Source of the DNA: Bacillota bacterium
Lineage (GTDB): Bacteria; Bacillota; Clostridia; Lachnospirales; Lachnospiraceae
Assembly (NCBI GenBank): GCA_023387655.1
Contig: JAEWHR010000160.1
Coordinates: 1-6,229 of the forward strand
Direction of reading: 5' to 3'
DNA length: 6,229 nt
Shown here: piece after piece, positions 1 through 5,186 of the stretch
Position numbering within the stretch: the stretch's first letter is position 1
How the letters are laid out: every line of letters begins with the position of its first letter
The notes under the pieces: generated by a model
The model's database searches: none
The model's input: only the letters and a program-made list of their open reading frames with translations
Told to the model about the DNA's origin: nothing
Translations under genes and position numbers: made by a program

Positions 1-158
1 TTTGTCGATAAATTTCTACTGCTCTGAAAATATTGCCTTACACGATTCTTTAAACTAATTGCCTTGCCTACATAAATAATCTCATCATTTTTATTATGCA
101 TTATGTAGACACCTGGTTTTGCTGGAAGTTTTTTCAGTTCTTCTTCTAAATCAAACAT
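1..158 (-). CDS. uvrC: UvrABC excinuclease subunit C, N-terminal fragment (runs off the window)
   Basis: This is the N-terminal 52 codons of UvrC, the nuclease subunit of the UvrABC nucleotide excision repair complex, which cuts damaged DNA on both sides of the lesion in the cytoplasm. The translation begins MFDLEEELKKLPAKPGVYIM and carries the GIY-YIG nuclease signature: G16-V17-Y18, then Y29-V30-G31-K32. The LKNRVRQYF segment around residues 37-44 includes the conserved arginine (R39). The start at 158 is preferred over an in-frame ATG four codons upstream (168-170). An AGGA ribosome binding site lies five bases before the 158 start and overlaps that upstream ATG. The rest of the protein, including the helix-hairpin-helix and RNase H-like parts, lies beyond the left edge. 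The gene follows ftsH in the same direction but is separated from it by a hairpin and has its own candidate promoter. Confidence 0.93.
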   Translation of the reverse strand, partial: MFDLEEELKKLPAKPGVYIMHNKNDEIIYVGKAISLKNRVRQYFQSSRNLST

Positions 159-203
159 AGTTATCCTCATTTCTATTGTGCCTTGGGCAGCTTTGAATTT
201 GAG

Positions 204-233
204 ATTATATCTTTATTTCTTTGCTTATTTCAT
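204..233 (-). promoter_or_regulatory. Candidate uvrC promoter
   Basis: Read on the minus strand, a perfect TATAAT -10 box lies at 209-204. An ATGAAA -35-like hexamer lies at 233-228, with an 18-base spacer. The -10 is consistent; the -35 matches TTGACA at four of six positions. The start point would fall near 197, giving a leader of about 40 bases before the uvrC start. The DNA just upstream is A-rich on this strand, as expected of an UP-like element. I saw no palindromic LexA-type operator overlapping it. Confidence 0.5.
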
Positions 234-310
234 TATTTATTACTTTGCTTATTAATTAGTTTACTTATTTATTTCTTTGATTTACTTATTTATTTCTTTA
301 CTTCTATCTT
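211..310. repeat. Low-complexity pyrimidine-skewed tract with a 21-base direct repeat
   Basis: The plus strand here is almost only T, A and C, with very few G. A 19-base unit, TTTACTTATTTATTTCTTT, occurs perfectly at 260-278 and 281-299, so the period is 21 bases, about two helical turns. A related element, CTTTGCTTATT, occurs at 219-229 and 243-253. The tract carries no credible coding frame. It lies between the ftsH 3' hairpin and the uvrC -10 box, and the uvrC -35 is inside it. It could act as curved or UP-element-like DNA, or it could simply be slippage-generated sequence. Confidence 0.7.
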
Positions 311-323
311 TTCTTTAATCTGA

Positions 324-359
324 AAGAGTTACTAGGGACATACATCCGTAGTAACTCTT
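324..359 (-). terminator. Hairpin downstream of ftsH, probable terminator with weak U-tract
   Basis: An inverted repeat pairs AAGAGTTACTA (324-334) with TAGTAACTCTT (349-359): 11 perfect pairs, then a G/G mismatch, then GGA/TCC closing a six-base loop (339-344). It lies 10 bases past the ftsH stop codon. In the ftsH direction the stem is followed by TCAGATT rather than a solid T-run, so termination may be partial, or the hairpin may mainly stabilise the 3' end of the mRNA. No plus-strand gene ends here, so I assign it to ftsH. Confidence 0.6.
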
Positions 360-369
360 ATCCTTGTCA

Positions 370-2430
370 CTATAACACGGTATTCCCTGAGTTACTATTC
401 TTTTCTTCCTCAGTTTCCGTTTTTTGCTTCAGCTCTGCTGCTCTTACTATTGATGAATTTTCTTCTTGATTTCCGTTCATCATTACAGGAGCTTCTTGAA
501 TTTTATTGACTTCTTCTGTAGAGATTAGTTCCTTCTTATTCTCTTTTGTCTCTTCTTCTGGGAGTCCCTTTACCTCACGGTAAATTTTCATAAATTCTTT
601 TCCTGTAATCGTCTCCTTATTAACAAGGAAGTCCGCAATCTTATCTAATACATCACGGTTGCCTGACAATAACTCTTTCGCACGGTCATAGCACTGCTTG
701 AGAATTAACATAACTTCACTATCAATTTCAGCTGCGGTAGCATCTCCACAGTTAAGTACCGGTCTACCATCTAGATAACGATTTTCAACTGATTCTAATC
801 CTATCAATCCAAATCGATCCGACATACCATACTGTGTTACCATCGCACGGGCAAGAGCAGTTGCCTTCTCGATATCATTGGAAGCACCTGTTGTTATGGA
901 ACCAAATACTAATTCTTCTGCAGCACGTCCGCCATATAAGGTAACAATTCGAGTTAACAACTCTTCCTTACTCATGAGATATTTTTCTTCCTCTGGTACT
1001 TGCATTACGTAGCCAAGAGATCCCATGGTACGTGGAACAATTGTGATTTTTTGCACTGGTTCTGCTTTCTTCTCAAGAGCAGTTACTAGGGCATGTCCAA
1101 CCTCGTGGTATGCTACTATCTTCTTTTCTTCTGGTCCAAGAATACGATCCTTCTTCTCCTTACCAGCGATTACGACCTCAACAGATTCAAATAAATCATT
1201 CTGAGTAACTACAGTTCTTCCTTCTTTTACTGCTAAAATTGCAGCTTCATTAATAATATTCGCCAGATCAGAACCAACCGCACCACTCGTTGCAAGTCCA
1301 ATTGCTTCTAAATCAACAGAATCATGCATTAACACATTCTTCGCATGAACTTTTAAGATGTCAACACGACCCTTTAAATCTGGCTTATCAACGATTACTC
1401 TTCGGTCAAATCGTCCTGGACGAAGAAGTGCTTTATCTAATACTTCTGGGCGGTTAGTAGCCGCTAAGATAACAATACCTTTGGAGGTATCAAAACCATC
1501 CATTTCAGAAAGCAACTGATTTAAGGTTTGCTCTCGTTCATCATTTCCACCGCCATAATGAGAATCTCTACTCTTACCTATGGCATCAATCTCGTCAATA
1601 AACACGATACATGGTGCCTGGCTTTGCGCTTGCTTAAACAAGTCACGAACACGAGATGCACCAACACCAACAAACATCTCAACAAAATCAGATCCTGACA
1701 GGGAGAAAAATGGAACCTTTGCTTCCCCTGCTACGGCTTTTGCCAATAAGGTTTTACCTGTACCTGGAGGTCCTACAAGAAGCGCACCTTTTGGAAGCTT
1801 GGCACCAATTCTTGTATATTTTCCAGGGTTATGAAGGAAATCCACTAATTCTGTTAGGGATTCTTTTGCTTCTTCTTGACCCGCAACATCCTTAAAAGTT
1901 ACGCCGGTCTCCTTTTCGACATATACCTTGGCATTGCTTTTACCAACCCCCATCATTCCGCCGCTATTTTTTGAAATCATACGGAATAAGAAGAACATTA
2001 CACCATAAATTAGAACAAAAGGTAACACGTAAGCTAGCAATATATCTATGATTGATGTTTCATTGATATTACGGCTTGGTTCAAAAGTTATATCTTTTTC
2101 TAATAATATTTCACTGATAGCATAATCATGTGCAATACCTGTAACATAGATTTTTTCTTTTGGATTGGTTTTTAATTGTTCTGTATATATCGTATACTGA
2201 TTTTTACCATAATCATATTCCACACGATCTATCTTATTTTTATCATTGTTTTCAACCATCGATAGAAATTCATTAAATGAAATTTCCTCAACTCTACTCT
2301 GTTCTAATTGTCTTGACATATAAGAAAAGAGCATTACCATAATTAAGGCTGCAACAAGACTAAATATCCAACCGCGTTTTCCCGGACCGGTCTTTTTCTT
2401 GTCTCCGCCGTTTTTATCTCTATTATCCAT
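370..2430 (-). CDS. ftsH: ATP-dependent zinc metalloprotease FtsH
   Basis: This is a membrane-anchored AAA+ protease that extracts and degrades misfolded membrane proteins and short-lived regulators, working as a hexamer with its catalytic part in the cytoplasm. The 686 residues show a charged cytoplasmic start, a first membrane segment (about 21-38), an extracytoplasmic domain (about 40-125) and a second membrane segment (about 128-149). The AAA+ module has Walker A GPPGTGKT (220-227), pore motif FVG (253-255), Walker B VFIDEID (276-282) and the second region of homology (321-343) with arginines R337 and R340. The M41 peptidase has HEVGH (442-446) with third zinc ligand D519 in TGASNDIEKAT. 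After about residue 622 comes a hydrophilic, glutamate-rich tail; the total is somewhat longer than the 637-644 residues of the B. subtilis and E. coli proteins. The start follows AGGAGG (2436-2441) by five bases. It appears to be monocistronic. Confidence 0.98.
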   Translation of the reverse strand: MDNRDKNGGDKKKTGPGKRGWIFSLVAALIMVMLFSYMSRQLEQSRVEEISFNEFLSMVENNDKNKIDRVEYDYGKNQYTIYTEQLKTNPKEKIYVTGIAHDYAISEILLEKDITFEPSRNINETSIIDILLAYVLPFVLIYGVMFFLFRMISKNSGGMMGVGKSNAKVYVEKETGVTFKDVAGQEEAKESLTELVDFLHNPGKYTRIGAKLPKGALLVGPPGTGKTLLAKAVAGEAKVPFFSLSGSDFVEMFVGVGASRVRDLFKQAQSQAPCIVFIDEIDAIGKSRDSHYGGGNDEREQTLNQLLSEMDGFDTSKGIVILAATNRPEVLDKALLRPGRFDRRVIVDKPDLKGRVDILKVHAKNVLMHDSVDLEAIGLATSGAVGSDLANIINEAAILAVKEGRTVVTQNDLFESVEVVIAGKEKKDRILGPEEKKIVAYHEVGHALVTALEKKAEPVQKITIVPRTMGSLGYVMQVPEEEKYLMSKEELLTRIVTLYGGRAAEELVFGSITTGASNDIEKATALARAMVTQYGMSDRFGLIGLESVENRYLDGRPVLNCGDATAAEIDSEVMLILKQCYDRAKELLSGNRDVLDKIADFLVNKETITGKEFMKIYREVKGLPEEETKENKKELISTEEVNKIQEAPVMMNGNQEENSSIVRAAELKQKTETEEEKNSNSGNTVL

Positions 2431-2481
2431 CGGATCCTCCTAACGAATCGTTTTATTTTTTTCCAACAAAAACATAGTTTC

Positions 2482-2510
2482 ATTATAATGATACTTAAAA
2501 TATAAATCAA
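2482..2510 (-). promoter_or_regulatory. ftsH promoter
   Basis: Read on the minus strand, TTGATT (2510-2505) and a perfect TATAAT (2487-2482) are separated by exactly 17 bases, a good housekeeping sigma-A type promoter. The start point would be near 2475, giving a leader of about 45 bases before the ftsH ATG at 2430. The leader holds no obvious hairpin. I saw no CIRCE-type heat-shock inverted repeat near the promoter, so heat control by HrcA is not supported by what is visible. Confidence 0.75.
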
Positions 2511-2704
2511 GTTTTAAGTTCTGAAATTTTTGTGTCCAAAATATGAAGAAATTGTTTTATTTTCGCACAATTTAGCTACAATTATATCAGATATTCTCTA
2601 TAAAACCTATAGTAAATACATGATCTTACATACTTGGGTCTCAATAGATATATTTTGTGTCATTGATTTAACATTATTGCTAAGAAGTTTTATTTCAAAA
2701 ATGA
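2511..2704. other. AT-rich divergent intergenic DNA, no gene recognised
   Basis: This is the central part of the region between the divergent ftsH and pyrG promoters. It is strongly AT-rich and contains only weak inverted repeats, such as AAATTGT (2549-2555) with ACAATTT further on, and CTATA/TATAG around 2597-2611. A plus-strand frame of about 72 codons opens with TTG at 2530 and ends at 2748. It has no ribosome binding site and no recognisable protein character, so I do not call it a gene. A small RNA or an operator could be hidden here, but nothing in the sequence singles one out. Confidence 0.5.
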
Positions 2705-2724
2705 TTTTTCGTTGCAATGAAAAA
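2705..2724. promoter_or_regulatory. Imperfect palindrome just upstream of the pyrG promoter
   Basis: TTTTTCGTTG (2705-2714) is followed directly by CAATGAAAAA (2715-2724). The two halves are inverted copies of each other except for one mismatched pair (G2711/T2718). There is no loop, so it resembles a dimeric protein binding site more than an RNA hairpin. It ends about five bases before the expected pyrG -35 position, where an activator or repressor could act. No regulator can be named from the sequence, and AT-rich palindromes do arise by chance. Confidence 0.35.
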
Positions 2725-2728
2725 ACAC

Positions 2729-2762
2729 TAGATTTTATTTCTCAATAGTATTATAATATAAT
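2729..2762 (+). promoter_or_regulatory. pyrG promoter with two overlapping -10 boxes
   Basis: TATAATATAAT at 2752-2762 contains two overlapping perfect -10 hexamers (2752-2757 and 2757-2762). A weak -35-like TAGATT lies at 2729-2734, 17 bases before the first; the second has no better partner (TTTATT at 2734-2739). Start points should fall at about 2763-2771, within or just before TTTG followed by seven T (2766-2772). The weak -35 suggests either dependence on an upstream activator or a low-strength promoter. The leader to the pyrG start codon would be about 130 bases. Confidence 0.6.
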
Positions 2763-2775
2763 TTGTTTTTTTAAT

Positions 2776-2840
2776 ACACTAGCAAAGGTGTTAGCGTTTA
2801 AAATCTTGATATGTCCGGACATCCGTGACCCTTTTTCTAG
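2776..2840 (+). promoter_or_regulatory. Possible antiterminator pairing in the pyrG leader
   Basis: CTAGCAAAGG (2779-2788), near the expected 5' end of the leader RNA, can pair with CCTTTTTCTAG (2830-2840): four pairs, a small internal loop, then AAAGG with CCTTT plus a single-base bulge. The upstream piece closely resembles CTAGAAAGG (2837-2845), part of which is the normal partner of the CCTTT stretch in the terminator's inner hairpin. The long-range pairing would enclose the left terminator arm (2793-2808) but not the right arm, so terminator and antiterminator should exclude each other. This is a pairing inference without covariation support. Confidence 0.4.
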
Positions 2841-2874
2841 AAAGGCCAAGATTTTGAATGCTTTTTTTATTTTT
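2793..2874 (+). terminator. Intrinsic terminator in the pyrG leader (attenuator)
   Basis: Left arm AGCGTTTAAAATCTTG (2793-2808) pairs along all 16 bases with CAAGATTTTGAATGCT (2847-2862), counting two G-U pairs. The arm runs straight into seven T (2862-2868), one A and five more T. The 38-base apical part can fold into two small hairpins, ATGT/ACAT (2811-2822) and CCTTT/AAAGG (2830-2845). It stands 23 bases ahead of the pyrG start and downstream of the promoter, so it would stop transcription before the gene unless prevented. Attenuation of pyrG by CTP level is established in Bacillus subtilis, where reiterative G addition at a GGGC start builds an antiterminator. The terminator position fits that plan here, but the GGGC start is not visible. 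Confidence 0.85.
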
Positions 2875-2897
2875 ACACTAATAGAAGGGAGCTAATT

Positions 2898-4502
2898 ATG
2901 GGCGTAAAATATGTTTTTGTAACAGGCGGTGTTGTATCTGGTCTTGGCAAAGGTATCACCGCCGCTTCCCTTGGTCGATTATTAAAGGCAAGAGGGTATC
3001 ATGTAACAATGCAGAAATTTGATCCGTACATTAATATTGATCCAGGTACCATGAATCCAATCCAACATGGTGAGGTCTTTGTAACAGATGATGGAGCTGA
3101 AACCGACCTTGATCTTGGTCATTATGAACGTTTTATCGATGAAAGTCTAACGAAACAATCTAATGTAACCACTGGTAAGATCTACTGGAGCGTATTATCC
3201 AAAGAACGCAGAGGTGATTTTGGTGGTGGAACTGTACAGGTTATCCCTCATATCACAAACGAAATAAAAAGTCGTTTCTATCGTAATGACGGATGCAATG
3301 AAACACACATTGCTATTATTGAAGTAGGGGGAACTGTAGGTGATATTGAGAGCCAACCTTTTCTCGAGGCAATTCGTCAGTTCCAACATGATGTTGGTAG
3401 AGAGAATGCAATTCTAATTCATGTAACATTAATTCCTTACCTAAAAGCTTCTGGCGAAATGAAAACGAAACCTACCCAAGCAAGCGTTAAAGACCTGCAG
3501 GGAATGGGGATACAACCAGATATCATTATGTGCCGTACCGAACTTCCTCTTGAGCCTGGAATTCGCGAAAAAATTGCCCTCTTCTGTAATGTTCCTCCCA
3601 CTCATGTTCTTCAGAATTTGGATGCAGATACTTTGTACGAAATACCTCTTATGATGGAGGAGGAACATCTTGCTAATGTTGCCTGTGAATGCCTTCATCT
3701 AGATTGCCCAGAACCTGACCTAAAAGACTGGGAGGACATGGTTTATTCCTTAAAAAATCCTACTCGCGATGTTACCATAGCCTTAGTGGGAAAATACACG
3801 CAACTTCATGATGCTTACATTAGTGTAGTAGAATCTTTAAAACATGGAGCTGTTGCCCACAAAGCTTCCATAAAAATCAAATGGATTCCTTCGGAATCTG
3901 TAACAAAAGAAACAGTAAAAGATCTTTTACTAGATGTTAGTGGTGTCCTTGTTCCAGGAGGATTCGGTGATCGTGGTATTGAAGGAAAGATTTTAGCAAT
4001 TCAATATGCAAGAGAACACAAACTCCCTTACCTTGGGCTATGTCTTGGTATGCAACTTGCCGTTGTGGAATTTTCACGTCATGTTCTTGGTTTTTCTGAT
4101 GCACACAGTGTGGAGTTAAATCCTGAAACAGCTCACCCTGTAATTCACCTTATGCCGGAACAAGATGGCATTGAAGACATTGGCGGAACATTAAGACTTG
4201 GTTCTTATCCTTGTATTCTTGATAAAACAAGTAAAGCTTATGAACTATATCAAACCACAACGATTACAGAACGTCATCGTCATCGTTATGAGGTGAATAA
4301 CTATTATAGAGACGAGCTGATCCGACATGGTGTAAAATTATCAGGTCTTAGCCCAGATGGAAGAATCGTTGAGATAATGGAACTTCCAGATCACCCTTGG
4401 TTTATCGCCACTCAAGCCCATCCAGAATTTAAATCTCGTCCAAATCGACCACATCCCTTATTTAAAGGATTTGTTGGCGCAGCTTTGGAATATTCTAAAT
4501 AG
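2898..4502 (+). CDS. pyrG: CTP synthase (glutamine-hydrolysing)
   Basis: CTP synthase makes CTP from UTP, ATP and glutamine, the last step of de novo pyrimidine nucleotide synthesis, in the cytoplasm. The 534 residues match the usual length. The N-terminal amidoligase domain (about 1-268) has the phosphate-binding loop GGVVSGLGKG (10-19), the magnesium-binding D72 in DLDLGHYERF, and EVGGTVGDIES (142-152) with E142. The class I glutamine amidotransferase domain (about 290-534) has PGGFGDRG (353-360), the nucleophile C382 in LCLGMQ, and H508/E510 in QAHPEF, so the Cys-His-Glu triad is complete. Ammonia made there is passed to the ligase site. The start is set by AGGGAG (2886-2891), six bases before the ATG. 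It is a single-gene unit with a leader terminator upstream and its own terminator downstream. Confidence 0.98.
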   Translation: MGVKYVFVTGGVVSGLGKGITAASLGRLLKARGYHVTMQKFDPYINIDPGTMNPIQHGEVFVTDDGAETDLDLGHYERFIDESLTKQSNVTTGKIYWSVLSKERRGDFGGGTVQVIPHITNEIKSRFYRNDGCNETHIAIIEVGGTVGDIESQPFLEAIRQFQHDVGRENAILIHVTLIPYLKASGEMKTKPTQASVKDLQGMGIQPDIIMCRTELPLEPGIREKIALFCNVPPTHVLQNLDADTLYEIPLMMEEEHLANVACECLHLDCPEPDLKDWEDMVYSLKNPTRDVTIALVGKYTQLHDAYISVVESLKHGAVAHKASIKIKWIPSESVTKETVKDLLLDVSGVLVPGGFGDRGIEGKILAIQYAREHKLPYLGLCLGMQLAVVEFSRHVLGFSDAHSVELNPETAHPVIHLMPEQDGIEDIGGTLRLGSYPCILDKTSKAYELYQTTTITERHRHRYEVNNYYRDELIRHGVKLSGLSPDGRIVEIMELPDHPWFIATQAHPEFKSRPNRPHPLFKGFVGAALEYSK

Positions 4503-4535
4503 TAAATTCGTGAATCAAACTCTTGAAAAGAATAG

Positions 4536-4593
4536 CTTGTCTATCTTTATCGGATTTATCATCAATCGATGAAGACAAGTTTGTATTTGTTTT
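4536..4593 (+). terminator. pyrG intrinsic terminator
   Basis: CTTGTCT (4536-4542) pairs with AGACAAG (4573-4579). Further in, TTATCG (4547-4552) pairs with CGATGA (4567-4572) with one G-U pair, leaving a four-base bulge on the left. The stem is followed by a T-rich tail, TTTGTATTTGTTTT (4580-4593), in the plus direction. It begins 33 bases past the pyrG stop codon. A further seven-base outer repeat, AACTCTT (4518-4524) with AAGAGTT (4596-4602), encloses it. Confidence 0.7.
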
Positions 4594-4599
4594 AAAAGA

Positions 4600-4646
4600 G
4601 TTAAAAGGAGCATAAGAAGTGAGATTTGTCACTTTCTTATGCTTCT
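4600..4646 (-). terminator. lspA-side terminator, possibly bidirectional
   Basis: GGAGCATAAGAAGTGA (4607-4622) pairs with TCACTTTCTTATGCTTC (4629-4645) through about 16 pairs, with one bulged T and one G-U pair, around a six-base loop. In the minus direction the stem runs into TTTTAACTCTTTT, a fair U-tract for ending the glycosyltransferase-lspA transcript, whose last stop codon is 34 bases away. In the plus direction the tail is only TATTTC, so backup termination of pyrG is possible but weaker. Confidence 0.7.
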
Positions 4647-4679
4647 ATTTCATATCATACTTTTCTCTTATAAGTTACA

Positions 4680-5129
4680 TTATTCTAACCCTTTCAATAT
4701 AATACGAACAGCCAATATAATACTTCCTAGAAAAATAAAGAAGTCTGATATGTTAAATATTACTTTTTGATAAAAGGAAAAACTAAAATAATCTACTACA
4801 TATCCTCTTTTAAGCCTATCATAAACATTACTAGCTGCACCACCCGCTAAAAATGCAATACCTGTCTTAAGGATTCTTTTCCCTTTTTGTGGAAATATGA
4901 TTGCCATTAATATTGTAATACCGCCAATCATAATTCCAGACATCACCAAAAGAATATCTCTTCTCTTCTCCATGAAATTTAAAAATGCTCCCTGGTTATG
5001 ATATCTTGTAAGAATGATTCGCCCTTTTAAAATCTTTTCACTTTTCCCAATCGTTTTATTTTTCTCAATATACTCCTTAATAAAAAAGTCTAATACAAAA
5101 ATCGTTACCGTAATTATGAAAAAAATCAT
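4680..5129 (-). CDS. lspA: Divergent LspA-type signal peptidase II (lipoprotein signal peptidase)
   Basis: Signal peptidase II is an integral membrane aspartyl protease that removes the signal peptide from lipid-modified prolipoproteins. This 149-residue protein has four hydrophobic segments, about 1-18, 57-79, 84-98 and 122-146. It keeps the key family residues: D14, N45 in NQGAF, G97 and N101 in GGAASN, D104-R105, catalytic D113 in VVDY, N126 and catalytic D129 in FNISD. Departures from typical family members are DFFIK where DQ-x-TK is usual, SN where GN is usual, and F130 after the second catalytic Asp, where Ser or Thr is common. An AGGTGA ribosome binding site (minus strand, about 5134-5139) fixes the start. 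It lies 57 bases behind the glycosyltransferase gene with no terminator between, so probably is in the same operon. It may be a second paralogue beside a canonical lspA elsewhere; the gene symbol is therefore by family. Confidence 0.85.
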   Translation of the reverse strand: MIFFIITVTIFVLDFFIKEYIEKNKTIGKSEKILKGRIILTRYHNQGAFLNFMEKRRDILLVMSGIMIGGITILMAIIFPQKGKRILKTGIAFLAGGAASNVYDRLKRGYVVDYFSFSFYQKVIFNISDFFIFLGSIILAVRIILKGLE

Positions 5130-5186
5130 ACCATCACCTCACATTGTCAAATTAACAATACCCATTCATTTCCCTGTGGATAGGAT

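Noticed and set aside
1580..1895. Two plus-strand reading frames of about 80 codons opposite ftsH
   Set aside because: They lie antisense to the highly conserved AAA+ module of ftsH, whose motifs are intact, and have no ribosome binding site or protein character of their own.
437..2365. FtsH HEVGH in place of the more usual HEAGH as a catalytic defect
   Set aside because: The zinc-binding pattern needs only HExxH; both histidines, the glutamate and the third ligand D519 are present, so the variant is harmless.
2431..2530. CIRCE or other heat-shock operator in front of ftsH
   Set aside because: No TTAGCACTC-N9-GAGTGCTAA-like inverted repeat is visible; the region shows only a standard promoter.
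2530..2748. 72-codon plus-strand reading frame in the ftsH-pyrG intergenic region
   Set aside because: It begins with TTG without a ribosome binding site and shows no recognisable domain. It also runs through the palindrome and the start of the pyrG promoter region, as expected of chance in AT-rich DNA.
3195..3698. Two minus-strand reading frames opposite pyrG
   Set aside because: They are shadows of the conserved CTP synthase ligase domain.
5108..5151. TTGACA followed by TATGAT as a promoter inside the glycosyltransferase-lspA gap (minus strand)
   Set aside because: The spacer is only about 14 bases and the -10-like hexamer overlaps the lspA start codon, so it cannot serve lspA.
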